A stretch of 8,427 nucleotides of DNA, taken from Pelotomaculum sp. UBA1371. Lineage in GTDB: Bacteria; Bacillota; Desulfotomaculia; Desulfotomaculales; Pelotomaculaceae. The stretch lies in contig DBRJ01000037.1 in assembly GCA_002305915.1 (NCBI GenBank), forward strand, positions 9,123 to 17,549, written 5' to 3'. The notes beneath the pieces are model-generated. The model was not told the origin of the DNA. It made no database searches and worked only from the letters and a program-made list of their open reading frames with translations. The first letter of the stretch is position 1. Each line of letters opens with the position of its first letter. Positions 1-5,446 of this stretch are shown one piece after another. The position numbers and the translations under genes were made by a program.

Positions 1-1
1 A

Positions 2-193
2 GTAGATAGACAACTTAATCACATGGATAACCGTTTCGATCAGGTAGATACGAGACTCGATAATTTGGAGAAGGGGCAAAGGAAACTCCAGCAGGATGTT
101 ACAACCATCAAGAGGGACGTCCGCGCAGTATGGGATGATATATTAAGACTTGAAAACCGGCTGTCGGTCCAGGAGAATAAGGTAATACCATAG
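2..193 (+). CDS. C-terminal part of a coiled-coil protein of unknown function (5' end outside window)
   Basis: The reading frame is open from the left edge and ends at TAG (191-193), giving 63 residues. The peptide is highly polar and consists almost entirely of predicted helix with heptad-like spacing of hydrophobic residues (for example FDQVDTRLDNLEKGQRKL, then VTTIKRDVRAVWDDILRLENRL), which indicates a coiled coil. An internal ATG lies at codon 8, so the true start could be inside the window, but no Shine-Dalgarno sequence precedes it and the frame continues to the edge. Short proteins of this look are common in Firmicutes and are usually annotated as hypothetical. I do not recognise a specific family and assign no function. 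A candidate terminator lies 11 bases downstream. Confidence 0.6.
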   Translation, partial: VDRQLNHMDNRFDQVDTRLDNLEKGQRKLQQDVTTIKRDVRAVWDDILRLENRLSVQENKVIP

Positions 194-203
194 TTTTACC
201 TCA

Positions 204-233
204 CAGGCCACCATGTGCCTGGACTTTTTGTTT
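204..233 (+). terminator. Candidate Rho-independent terminator after the coiled-coil gene
   Basis: CAGG-C-CAC, loop CAT, GTG-CCTG forms a 7-bp stem with one bulged C. It is followed by GA and then CTTTTTGTTT. The hairpin sits 11 bases after the stop codon. The stem is short and the T-tract is interrupted by a G, so the call is moderate. Confidence 0.45.
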
Positions 234-237
234 GCAG

Positions 238-262
238 GAGAAGTTTTTACCAAACACTTCTC
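238..262. repeat. Inverted repeat in the non-coding stretch upstream of sfsA
   Basis: GAGAAGTTTTT, loop ACC, AAACACTTCTC: 11-base arms with a single mismatch (T opposite C). The 3' arm contains TTCTC (258-262), which can alternatively pair with GAGAA at 280-284, so two mutually exclusive folds are possible. No T-tract follows immediately. The rest of 263-364 shows nothing else I can name. Confidence 0.4.
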
Positions 263-364
263 GTTCAATCTGTTCGTTGGAGAAAACTTTAAACTTTTTC
301 CAGGCTATGGGCTGGCAGTTTATTTAGATGTCTTTTGATATTAAGAGATTACGAGGTTGTTTTT

Positions 365-396
365 TTGTTAAGCATATTCTAAATGAAGCTTATAAT
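365..396 (+). promoter_or_regulatory. Candidate sigma-A-type promoter for sfsA
   Basis: A perfect TATAAT lies at 391-396, about 15 bases before the AGGAGG at 411. The -35 is poor: TTGTTA (365-370) has a 20-base spacer, and TTAAGC (368-373) has a 17-base spacer but fewer matches. The -10 is credible; the complete promoter is tentative. Confidence 0.35.
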
Positions 397-410
397 GAAA
401 GAACTTTGGT

Positions 411-416
411 AGGAGG
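411..416 (+). promoter_or_regulatory. Strong Shine-Dalgarno AGGAGG placed unusually relative to the sfsA start
   Basis: AGGAGG is a near-perfect ribosome binding site. The sfsA frame is closed by TAG at 410-412, so only codons from 413 on can initiate. The first usual start codon is TTG at 440, 23 bases downstream, which is too far. At the ideal distance (8 bases) the in-frame codon is ACG at 425, followed by GAA AAG CCC. Confidence 0.7.
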
Positions 417-439
417 TATATTTTACGGAAAAGCCCTTA

Positions 440-1144
440 TTGCTCAAAGATGTTATTATCCTTTTACCTGAGTTGTCTAAAGCTAGCTTTGTAGAAAGGT
501 TGAACCGTTTTGTTGGGCTGGTGGATGTGGCGGGGCAAGTATGCCCTGCTCACGTTTCGAGTTCAGGGAGGATGCGGGAGTTGTTGTTTCCCGGCAACAT
601 TGTTTATGTTTCCCCGCTGCCTGCCGGGAAGCGGACTCAATACCGTATTCACCTGGCTCATCATGGTGAAACACTGGTATCTGTGGATTCCCTGCTGCCG
701 AACCGGCTTGTTCATAAGTCCCTGTTACAACAAGCCCTGGCTCAATTTAGAGGTTACCGGGAAATTAAAAAAGAAGCCTGTTATGGTGAAAGCCGTTTTG
801 ATCTGTATCTGGAGGACGGGGCCCGCCGTTGTTTTATAGAGGTTAAATCAGTTACCCTGGTGGAAGATGACGGTGTCGCCAGATTTCCGGATGCTCCTTC
901 AAAAAGAGGTAAAAAACATCTTCAGGAATTGATCCGGACGCTTCATGATGGTTTTCGGGCTGCTGTTATCTTTGTGGTGCAGCGCAACGACGCCCGTGTT
1001 TTCTCTCCCAACCTGGTTACCGACCCTTTATTTGCAGAAGCGCTTCGTCTGGCTGCATCCGCCGGCGTAGAGATATATGCGCTGGGTTGTAGTGTGAGCA
1101 GGCAGGGCATTGGCCTACAAAACTATCTGCCCGTTGAATTATAG
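440..1144 (+). CDS. sfsA: SfsA family protein (sugar fermentation stimulation protein A homologue)
   Basis: The 234-residue product matches the SfsA family over its full length (E. coli SfsA is also about 234 residues). Its C-terminal half carries the family core IEVKSVTL (133-140), then FPDAPSKRGKKHLQEL (149-164) and the terminal LPVEL. SfsA proteins have a PD-(D/E)XK nuclease-like fold; D121 in SRFDLYL and E134/K136 in IEVK fit that active-site pattern. The family is reported to bind DNA, but its cellular role is poorly defined. An N-terminal OB-like part spans roughly residues 10-75; where most homologues have a PNTG motif after the histidine, this one reads SSSG (40-43). The start is uncertain: TTG at 440 is the only conventional in-frame start but lies 23 bases from the strong AGGAGG, while ACG at 425 is ideally spaced and would add five residues. 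The gene converges on msrAB with an 81-base gap and no clear terminator. Confidence 0.92.
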   Translation: MLKDVIILLPELSKASFVERLNRFVGLVDVAGQVCPAHVSSSGRMRELLFPGNIVYVSPLPAGKRTQYRIHLAHHGETLVSVDSLLPNRLVHKSLLQQALAQFRGYREIKKEACYGESRFDLYLEDGARRCFIEVKSVTLVEDDGVARFPDAPSKRGKKHLQELIRTLHDGFRAAVIFVVQRNDARVFSPNLVTDPLFAEALRLAASAGVEIYALGCSVSRQGIGLQNYLPVEL

Positions 1145-1225
1145 AGAGCGCATATATCCCTCCCTGGATGCAAATTCACCAAACGAAATCAATTAAAAAA
1201 CCTCTCCGGATAAGCAGCTGGTGAT

Positions 1226-2206
1226 TTAATCAAAAAGACTGAGGTAATCTTTATAACCTTCCTTTTCCAGGTCTTCCTTTGGGATAAACCGTAATGATGC
1301 AGAGTTAATACAGTAGCGCAAACCTGTTGGAGCCGGGCCGTCATCAAATACATGGCCTAGATGAGAACCGGCTTTTTTGCTTTTAACCTCCGTGCGGAGC
1401 ATGTTATGGCTTTTGTCAGTATGCTTTGTGATGCATTCCGGTTTCAGCGGTTTAGTGAAACTGGGCCAGCCGCATCCGGAATCAAATTTATCCAGGGAGC
1501 TGAACAGCGGTTCGCCGGAAACAATATCCACGTAGATGCCCTCTTGCTTATGGTCCCAGTATTCATTGTTGAAGGGCGGCTCCGTAGCGTTATTCTGGGT
1601 TACTTCATACTGGATTTTAGTCAGCTTTTTCTTAAGTAATTCCTGATCATCATCTTGACCCCAGTACTTCTCTATAAAGCCGGCCCGCCCCGAGGCCTGA
1701 CGGTAAATTTTATAGTGCCCGGGGTTTTTTTCGTGGTAGTTTTGATGGTAATCCTCGGCGGGGTAGAAACTGGAGGCTTCCAGGATTCGCGTGGCAATGG
1801 GCCGGGTAAAACGGCCGCTTTCTTCAATGGCCTTTTTAGATGCCAGGGCTTTTTGTTTTTGTTCCAGGTTATGATAAAAGATCGCAGTTTTATATGACGG
1901 TCCCCGGTCTGCAAATTGACCCTCCGGATCGGTGGGGTCGATTTGGATCCAGTAAGTATCAAGCAATTTTTCGTATGGGCACAAATCAGGATAATATGTT
2001 ATTTGTACTGCTTCATAATGCCCCGTTGTATTGGAGCAGACTTCCTCATAGGTTGGGAATTCTTTATGACCGCCGGTATAACCGGATACTACTTTAACCA
2101 CTCCCGGGAGCTGCTGAAAGGGGGCCACCAGACACCAGAAGCACCCGCCTGCAAAGGTTGCCAGCTCTAAAGGTTGTTTTTTGTTTTCTTTGTTGACCAT
2201 AATCAT
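1226..2206 (-). CDS. msrAB: Bifunctional peptide methionine sulfoxide reductase MsrA/MsrB
   Basis: This fused enzyme reduces both S- and R-methionine sulfoxide in oxidised proteins, using thioredoxin-type electron donors. MsrA comes first (about residues 14-180), with the GCFWC motif (catalytic C22) and the family features SGYTGG and AEDYHQNY. MsrB follows (about 187-324), with GCGWPSF (C245, probable resolving cysteine), GSHLGHVFDDGP, and RYCINSASLRF with catalytic C299. The MsrB half lacks the two CxxC zinc-binding pairs found in zinc-type MsrB: the matching places read YVDIVSGEP and KSKKAG. There is no signal peptide, so it should be cytosolic. Two ATGs compete: the longer start at 2206 has GGGGTG only 4 bases upstream, whereas the third codon (ATG at 2200-2198) has it about 10 bases away, a better distance; the true product may be 324 residues. 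The gene stands alone, convergent with sfsA and divergent from the serine hydrolase. Confidence 0.97.
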   Translation of the reverse strand: MIMVNKENKKQPLELATFAGGCFWCLVAPFQQLPGVVKVVSGYTGGHKEFPTYEEVCSNTTGHYEAVQITYYPDLCPYEKLLDTYWIQIDPTDPEGQFADRGPSYKTAIFYHNLEQKQKALASKKAIEESGRFTRPIATRILEASSFYPAEDYHQNYHEKNPGHYKIYRQASGRAGFIEKYWGQDDDQELLKKKLTKIQYEVTQNNATEPPFNNEYWDHKQEGIYVDIVSGEPLFSSLDKFDSGCGWPSFTKPLKPECITKHTDKSHNMLRTEVKSKKAGSHLGHVFDDGPAPTGLRYCINSASLRFIPKEDLEKEGYKDYLSLFD

Positions 2207-2210
2207 TTCA

Positions 2211-2216
2211 CCCCGG
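2211..2216 (-). promoter_or_regulatory. Ribosome binding site of msrAB that favours the second ATG
   Basis: On the minus strand GGGGTGA precedes the ATG pair. It is a one-mismatch relative of GAGGTGA. Its distance suits the ATG at 2200-2198 better than the ATG at 2206-2204. Confidence 0.5.
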
Positions 2217-2238
2217 CACTATTTCTTAGTCTTAAAAT

Positions 2239-2271
2239 GCTGCTTTTGTTAATATTTTATACGGAAGCAGC
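2239..2271. repeat. Inverted repeat in the msrAB upstream region
   Basis: GCTGCTT (2239-2245) and AAGCAGC (2265-2271) are perfect inverted arms. Read as plus-strand RNA the stem extends to 11 pairs (2239-2249 with 2261-2271) through two G-U wobbles. The AT-rich loop includes TATAAA read on the minus strand (2256-2261), a possible msrAB -10 element without a good -35. The dyad could be an operator or the 5' structure of a transcript. The rest of the 290-base spacer (2207-2496) holds no other gene or element I can support beyond a TATAAT at 2418-2423. Confidence 0.35.
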
Positions 2272-2417
2272 TGGGGGTGAAAGACGTTGGGCATAGTCCA
2301 AAATTTTGTGTTTTAAGTTTAATTGAGGCTCATCGATGTTGCCATTACGGCAGGGCTGCTCGTTCTGTTTTGAGGTATTTAAATAAGTATTGCTTATAGT
2401 ACTAAGGAATTGTAAGA

Positions 2418-2423
2418 TATAAT
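2418..2423 (+). promoter_or_regulatory. Possible -10 element for the serine hydrolase gene
   Basis: A perfect TATAAT lies 73 bases upstream of the ATG at 2497. The nearest -35-like hexamer, TTGCTT at 2390-2395, is 22 bases away, which is too long for a standard sigma-A promoter. Only the -10 resemblance is supported. Confidence 0.25.
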
Positions 2424-2496
2424 CAGGTTCAATTGTAAGCTGAAAAGAGTACCACCGAATCACGTTTGGGGATATTTTATGGTAAAGGATTAGACT

Positions 2497-3543
2497 ATGG
2501 ATGTGATTAGAGCACAAAAATTTGAAAAAATTTTTGATAAGTTTACAAGATCGAAGCAAATTTATGAAGGAATATTATTAATAGAAAGCACAAGGGGCGA
2601 TTTTTCCTTTAGCAAGGGTTACGGCGGCAGGAAACTTAATTCGCCTCTGCTTATGGCCAGCATCACAAAGCTGTTTACCACAACCTGCATTTTGCTCCTG
2701 CTGGAACAGGGAAAATTGTCACTTGACGATAAGGTAGCACAGTATTTTGACAGATCTTTGATAAGTGGGATTCATGTTTATGGTGGAAAGGAATATACAT
2801 TTGAATTAACTATTTTTGATTTACTGTTTCAGATAAGCGGGCTGCCCGATGTTTATGAAGAAGGGAAAGATTGTTTAAAAACTAATATCATTAAAGAAGA
2901 TTCTTACTTCACTATTGATGAAATGATTGCCCGGGTAAAGAAATTAAAACCTCATTTTGCGCCACGTACCGGACGAAAAGCTTACTACGCGGATATAAAC
3001 TTTGATCTGCTCGGTGAAATAATTGAAAAGGTAAGCGGTTTAACCCTGCCGGAAGCATACAGACAATATATTTATGAACCATTAGGACTTATTAAGACGT
3101 ATCTTCCCCAAAGCGAAAATGAATATGTTCCCCGGATCTATTATAAGAATAAGGCTATCCACCGGCCCAGGGTAGTTATAAGTAGCCGGGCAAGCGGAGG
3201 CTGCGTCACCACAGCCTCTGAATTAATGATCTTTATTAAAGCTTTCTTTGGGGGAAGGTTGTTTAATGAAGAAATCTTTGCTAGATTATCAACATACAAA
3301 CAATTGCAAGCTTCAATGGGACCAATTTACTACGGTGGAGGATATATGCGGATACCTTTAAACGGATTGGTCACACTCTTTATGGGAAAAGGTGAATTAA
3401 TTGGTCATTCCGGTTCAACCGGCTCTTTTGCCTTTTATTATCCCATCAGAGATTTATATTTTGTGGGAGACCTGAACCAGATGGCAAATGCTGCTCTTCC
3501 GGTAAGATTATCAATGCAGCTTGCTGTCTCTTCGAAGGAATAA
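2497..3543 (+). CDS. Serine hydrolase of the beta-lactamase / penicillin-binding-protein-like family (Pfam Beta-lactamase)
   Basis: The 348-residue protein has the three active-site motifs of the class C beta-lactamase/DD-peptidase/esterase superfamily. SITK (S55 nucleophile, K58) opens a long hydrophobic helix. The YxN box is replaced by YAD (164-166, in AYYADINFDLLGE). The third box is HSG (304-306, in IGHSGSTGS), in place of KTG. Other family landmarks are LSLDDKVAQYF (75-85), DLLFQISGLPD (108-118) and RASGGCVTTASEL (231-243). No signal peptide or transmembrane segment is visible, so it is probably cytosolic; this argues against a role in the cell wall or antibiotic resistance and for an esterase, amidase or peptidase of unknown substrate. 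The ATG has AAAGGA 7 bases upstream. Codon use is more AT-rich than in its neighbours. It appears monocistronic. Confidence 0.9.
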   Translation: MDVIRAQKFEKIFDKFTRSKQIYEGILLIESTRGDFSFSKGYGGRKLNSPLLMASITKLFTTTCILLLLEQGKLSLDDKVAQYFDRSLISGIHVYGGKEYTFELTIFDLLFQISGLPDVYEEGKDCLKTNIIKEDSYFTIDEMIARVKKLKPHFAPRTGRKAYYADINFDLLGEIIEKVSGLTLPEAYRQYIYEPLGLIKTYLPQSENEYVPRIYYKNKAIHRPRVVISSRASGGCVTTASELMIFIKAFFGGRLFNEEIFARLSTYKQLQASMGPIYYGGGYMRIPLNGLVTLFMGKGELIGHSGSTGSFAFYYPIRDLYFVGDLNQMANAALPVRLSMQLAVSSKE

Positions 3544-3590
3544 CTCCTTTGGGAAAATATTGGGAGCTACATGGAGAATCAATAATCCAA

Positions 3591-3633
3591 GCCCCAGGTA
3601 TGATTCCTTAAATGCCATAGAATTGCCTGGGGC
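3591..3633. repeat. GC-rich hairpin between the hydrolase gene and the metal-type operon
   Basis: GCCCCAGG (3591-3598) and CCTGGGGC (3626-3633) are perfect 8-bp inverted arms. Inside them, ATTC (3603-3606) and GAAT (3620-3623) add a second short stem. The element starts 48 bases after the hydrolase stop and ends 86 bases before the GTPase start. No T-tract follows on either strand, so it is not a textbook terminator. It could still stop or stabilise the hydrolase transcript, or form part of the leader of the operon. Confidence 0.6.
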
Positions 3634-3719
3634 GCAAGTGTTGTAGGGCAGTGTTTTAGTTTACGGGTCCTTTGCTGAGAAACAACAAGTAAATCAACGA
3701 AAATCAAAGGTGAGCTGCT

Positions 3720-4412
3720 ATGAAACTTGTCACTGTGGCCGGTCCCCCTTCTTCGGGAAAGACTTCTGTCATTCTAAAGCTCATTGAGTGTATGGATCTG
3801 GAGAAAGGCAGTATCGGCGTTGTCAAATTTGACTGTCTCACTTCCTTTGACAAACTGTCCTATCAGGAAGCGGGCGTCCCTGTCCAGATAGGGTTTTCCG
3901 GAAAATTTTGCCCTGACCACTATTATGTCAGCAATATTGAGGACGCCGTCCAATGGGGCCTGGCTTCGGAATTCGAAATGCTTATTACGGAGAGCGCCGG
4001 TCTGTGTAACCGCTGTTCTCCGTATATCAATGGAATTCTTGCCATATGTGTCATTGATAATCTGTCGGGAATCAACACCCCGCGCAAAATAGGCCCCCTG
4101 CTGAGGTTTGCGGACATAGTTGTGATCACCAAGGGAGATATCGTTTCGCAGGCGGAAAGGGAAGTGTTTGCGTTTAATGTCAAACAGGTCAACTCATCGG
4201 CAAGGCTTATTTTTGTTAACGGCATCACCGGGCAAGGAACCTTTATGTTGTCCAAGTATTTAAGGCAGGCACGCGACATCCTTACGCTGAAAGACTTGAA
4301 GCTGAGGTTTACCACACCTGCTGCGGTTTGTTCCTACTGCACAGGGGAAACGAGAATCGGGGAGAAGTACCAGATGGGTATGCTAAAAAAACTGGAGTTT
4401 AAGGGCGTATGA
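3720..4412 (+). CDS. HypB/UreG-type SIMIBI GTPase, probable metallochaperone-like protein
   Basis: This 230-residue P-loop protein has the layout of the HypB/UreG nickel-insertion GTPases. The Walker A is GPPSSGKTS (8-16). FDCLTSFDK (37-45) occupies the place of the HypB GDLAT segment. AGVPVQIGFSGKFC (51-64) parallels the HypB GVPV...TGKGC region. ESAG (91-94) is the ExxG form of the switch II motif and TKGD (137-140) is the NKxD-type base-recognition motif. Possible metal ligands are C64 and H67, C96 and C99 (LCNRCSP), and a C-terminal CSYC pair (C204, C207), a Zn- or Ni-finger-like addition not typical of UreG. It has no histidine-rich N-terminus. ATG is preceded by AGGTGAG at 5-base spacing. 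It is the first gene of a three-gene operon and its stop overlaps the next start (ATGA). Nickel specificity is not shown; it could serve another metal or a metal cofactor. Confidence 0.8.
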   Translation: MKLVTVAGPPSSGKTSVILKLIECMDLEKGSIGVVKFDCLTSFDKLSYQEAGVPVQIGFSGKFCPDHYYVSNIEDAVQWGLASEFEMLITESAGLCNRCSPYINGILAICVIDNLSGINTPRKIGPLLRFADIVVITKGDIVSQAEREVFAFNVKQVNSSARLIFVNGITGQGTFMLSKYLRQARDILTLKDLKLRFTTPAAVCSYCTGETRIGEKYQMGMLKKLEFKGV

Positions 4413-5428
4413 ATACTGCAGATTTAATAACCTATTTAAAGAGTACAAACCTGGGGAGGATCTTAAAAGATTACCCCATTGCCGGAGACTTTCTGGCCAA
4501 TTTCCGCCTGGAAGCCATTTCTAAAGTACTACCATTGCCCCAGGCCCTTGAAGAAGTGGAAGATGAAACTCTTGCTGAATTCGGACTGGACACCTATGGT
4601 TTACTGCAAGAGTTTTGTATGTTTCTGGAAAACTTTACCCGGGTAGAAGAATCTACCGGCAGAGTTTCCTCATTGACCATCCTGGGCGGTTTTAATAAAA
4701 TGAAGGAACCGGAAAGCGTTGAGCTGACCATTGCCGCCGGTGAAGTGATCAGCGTTGTGGGGCCCACCGGGTCCGGGAAAAGCAGGCTTCTAAGCGATAT
4801 TGAATGCCTTGCCCAAAGGGATACACCTACAGCCAGGCAAATCTTGATCAACGGCATTGCACCGGATGACCTCCGGCGTTTTGAAATGGGTGGGAAACTG
4901 GTAGCCCAGCTTTCGCAAAATATGAATTTCGTTATGGACCTGACGGTCCGCGAATTTCTGGAGATGCACGCAAAAAGCAGATTGACCGGGAATGCCGCTG
5001 AAATAGTAGAAAAATGCTTCCTCAGTGCCAATGAACTGGCCGGCGAAAAATTTACCCTGGATACAAAACTAACACAACTGAGCGGCGGGCAGTCCAGAGC
5101 TCTGATGATTGCAGATACAGCCAATATGAGCAATTCGCCGGTGATCTTGATCGATGAGATTGAAAACGCAGGAATCGACAGGCGCCAGGCCATCAAGATT
5201 TTAGCGAAAAGCGAAAAGATTATCTTTGTTTCCACCCACGACCCGCTACTGGCCCTTAGAGCGAATAAACGCATCATTATGAAAAACGGCGGAATCAGTA
5301 AAGTTATCAGGACATCGGCTGCCGAAGGAAAAAGCCTTGCCGCCATTGAGCAGATTGACAACACCCTGCAGGAGCTCCGTAACCGCCTGCGCAACGGCGA
5401 AATAATAACAGAAGAGCTTCTCAAATAA
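4409..5428 (+). CDS. ABC-type ATPase with an N-terminal helical domain, no permease partner nearby
   Basis: The 339-residue protein contains one ABC nucleotide-binding domain (about 88-300). The Walker A is GPTGSGKS (118-125), a Q-loop glutamine falls near 167-170, the signature is LSGGQ (224-228), Walker B is VILIDE (245-250) with catalytic E250, and the H-loop is H277 in STHDP. The D-loop reads ENAGID rather than the usual SALD. Residues 1-80 form an extra domain (LGRILKDYP at 15-23, later ALEEVEDETLAEFGLD at 46-61) that resembles the DUF1858/ScdA_N helical fold, but without that group's conserved cysteine. A charged helical tail follows residue 305. There are no membrane segments, and no permease or binding-protein gene is present. 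It overlaps the GTPase gene by 4 bases. It may be half of a transporter whose permease lies elsewhere, or a soluble ATPase that remodels or activates a metalloprotein. Confidence 0.88.
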   Translation: MNTADLITYLKSTNLGRILKDYPIAGDFLANFRLEAISKVLPLPQALEEVEDETLAEFGLDTYGLLQEFCMFLENFTRVEESTGRVSSLTILGGFNKMKEPESVELTIAAGEVISVVGPTGSGKSRLLSDIECLAQRDTPTARQILINGIAPDDLRRFEMGGKLVAQLSQNMNFVMDLTVREFLEMHAKSRLTGNAAEIVEKCFLSANELAGEKFTLDTKLTQLSGGQSRALMIADTANMSNSPVILIDEIENAGIDRRQAIKILAKSEKIIFVSTHDPLLALRANKRIIMKNGGISKVIRTSAAEGKSLAAIEQIDNTLQELRNRLRNGEIITEELLK

Positions 5429-5446
5429 AGGAAAGGAGTACAGGGT

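Noticed and set aside
1145..1225. Shared bidirectional terminator between sfsA and msrAB
   Set aside because: A T-run exists on the minus strand after the msrAB stop, but no stem of useful length directly precedes it, and the plus strand has no T-run.
1212..2274. Ten-base direct repeat AAGCAGCTGG on both sides of msrAB (1212-1221 and 2265-2274)
   Set aside because: Matches of ten bases are expected by chance many times in a window of this size, and there are no other signs of a mobile element.
2237..2296. Nineteen-codon plus-strand ORF ending in EAAGGERRWA
   Set aside because: There is no ribosome binding site and it is too short to judge. The ending looks vaguely familiar but I cannot tie it to a family.
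2257..2559. Minus-strand ORF of 100 codons in the msrAB/hydrolase spacer
   Set aside because: It starts at TTG with no Shine-Dalgarno sequence, overlaps the well-supported hydrolase start by 63 bases, and the product shows no recognisable domain.
3661..3690. Resemblance of GGTCC...GCTGAGAAA to part of a TPP riboswitch
   Set aside because: The other conserved core segment (ACCTGAT and following) is absent and the region is too short for the element.
4594..5424. Minus-strand ORF of 276 codons
   Set aside because: Antisense shadow of the ABC ATPase gene; its serine- and arginine-rich composition is typical of reverse-complement translation.
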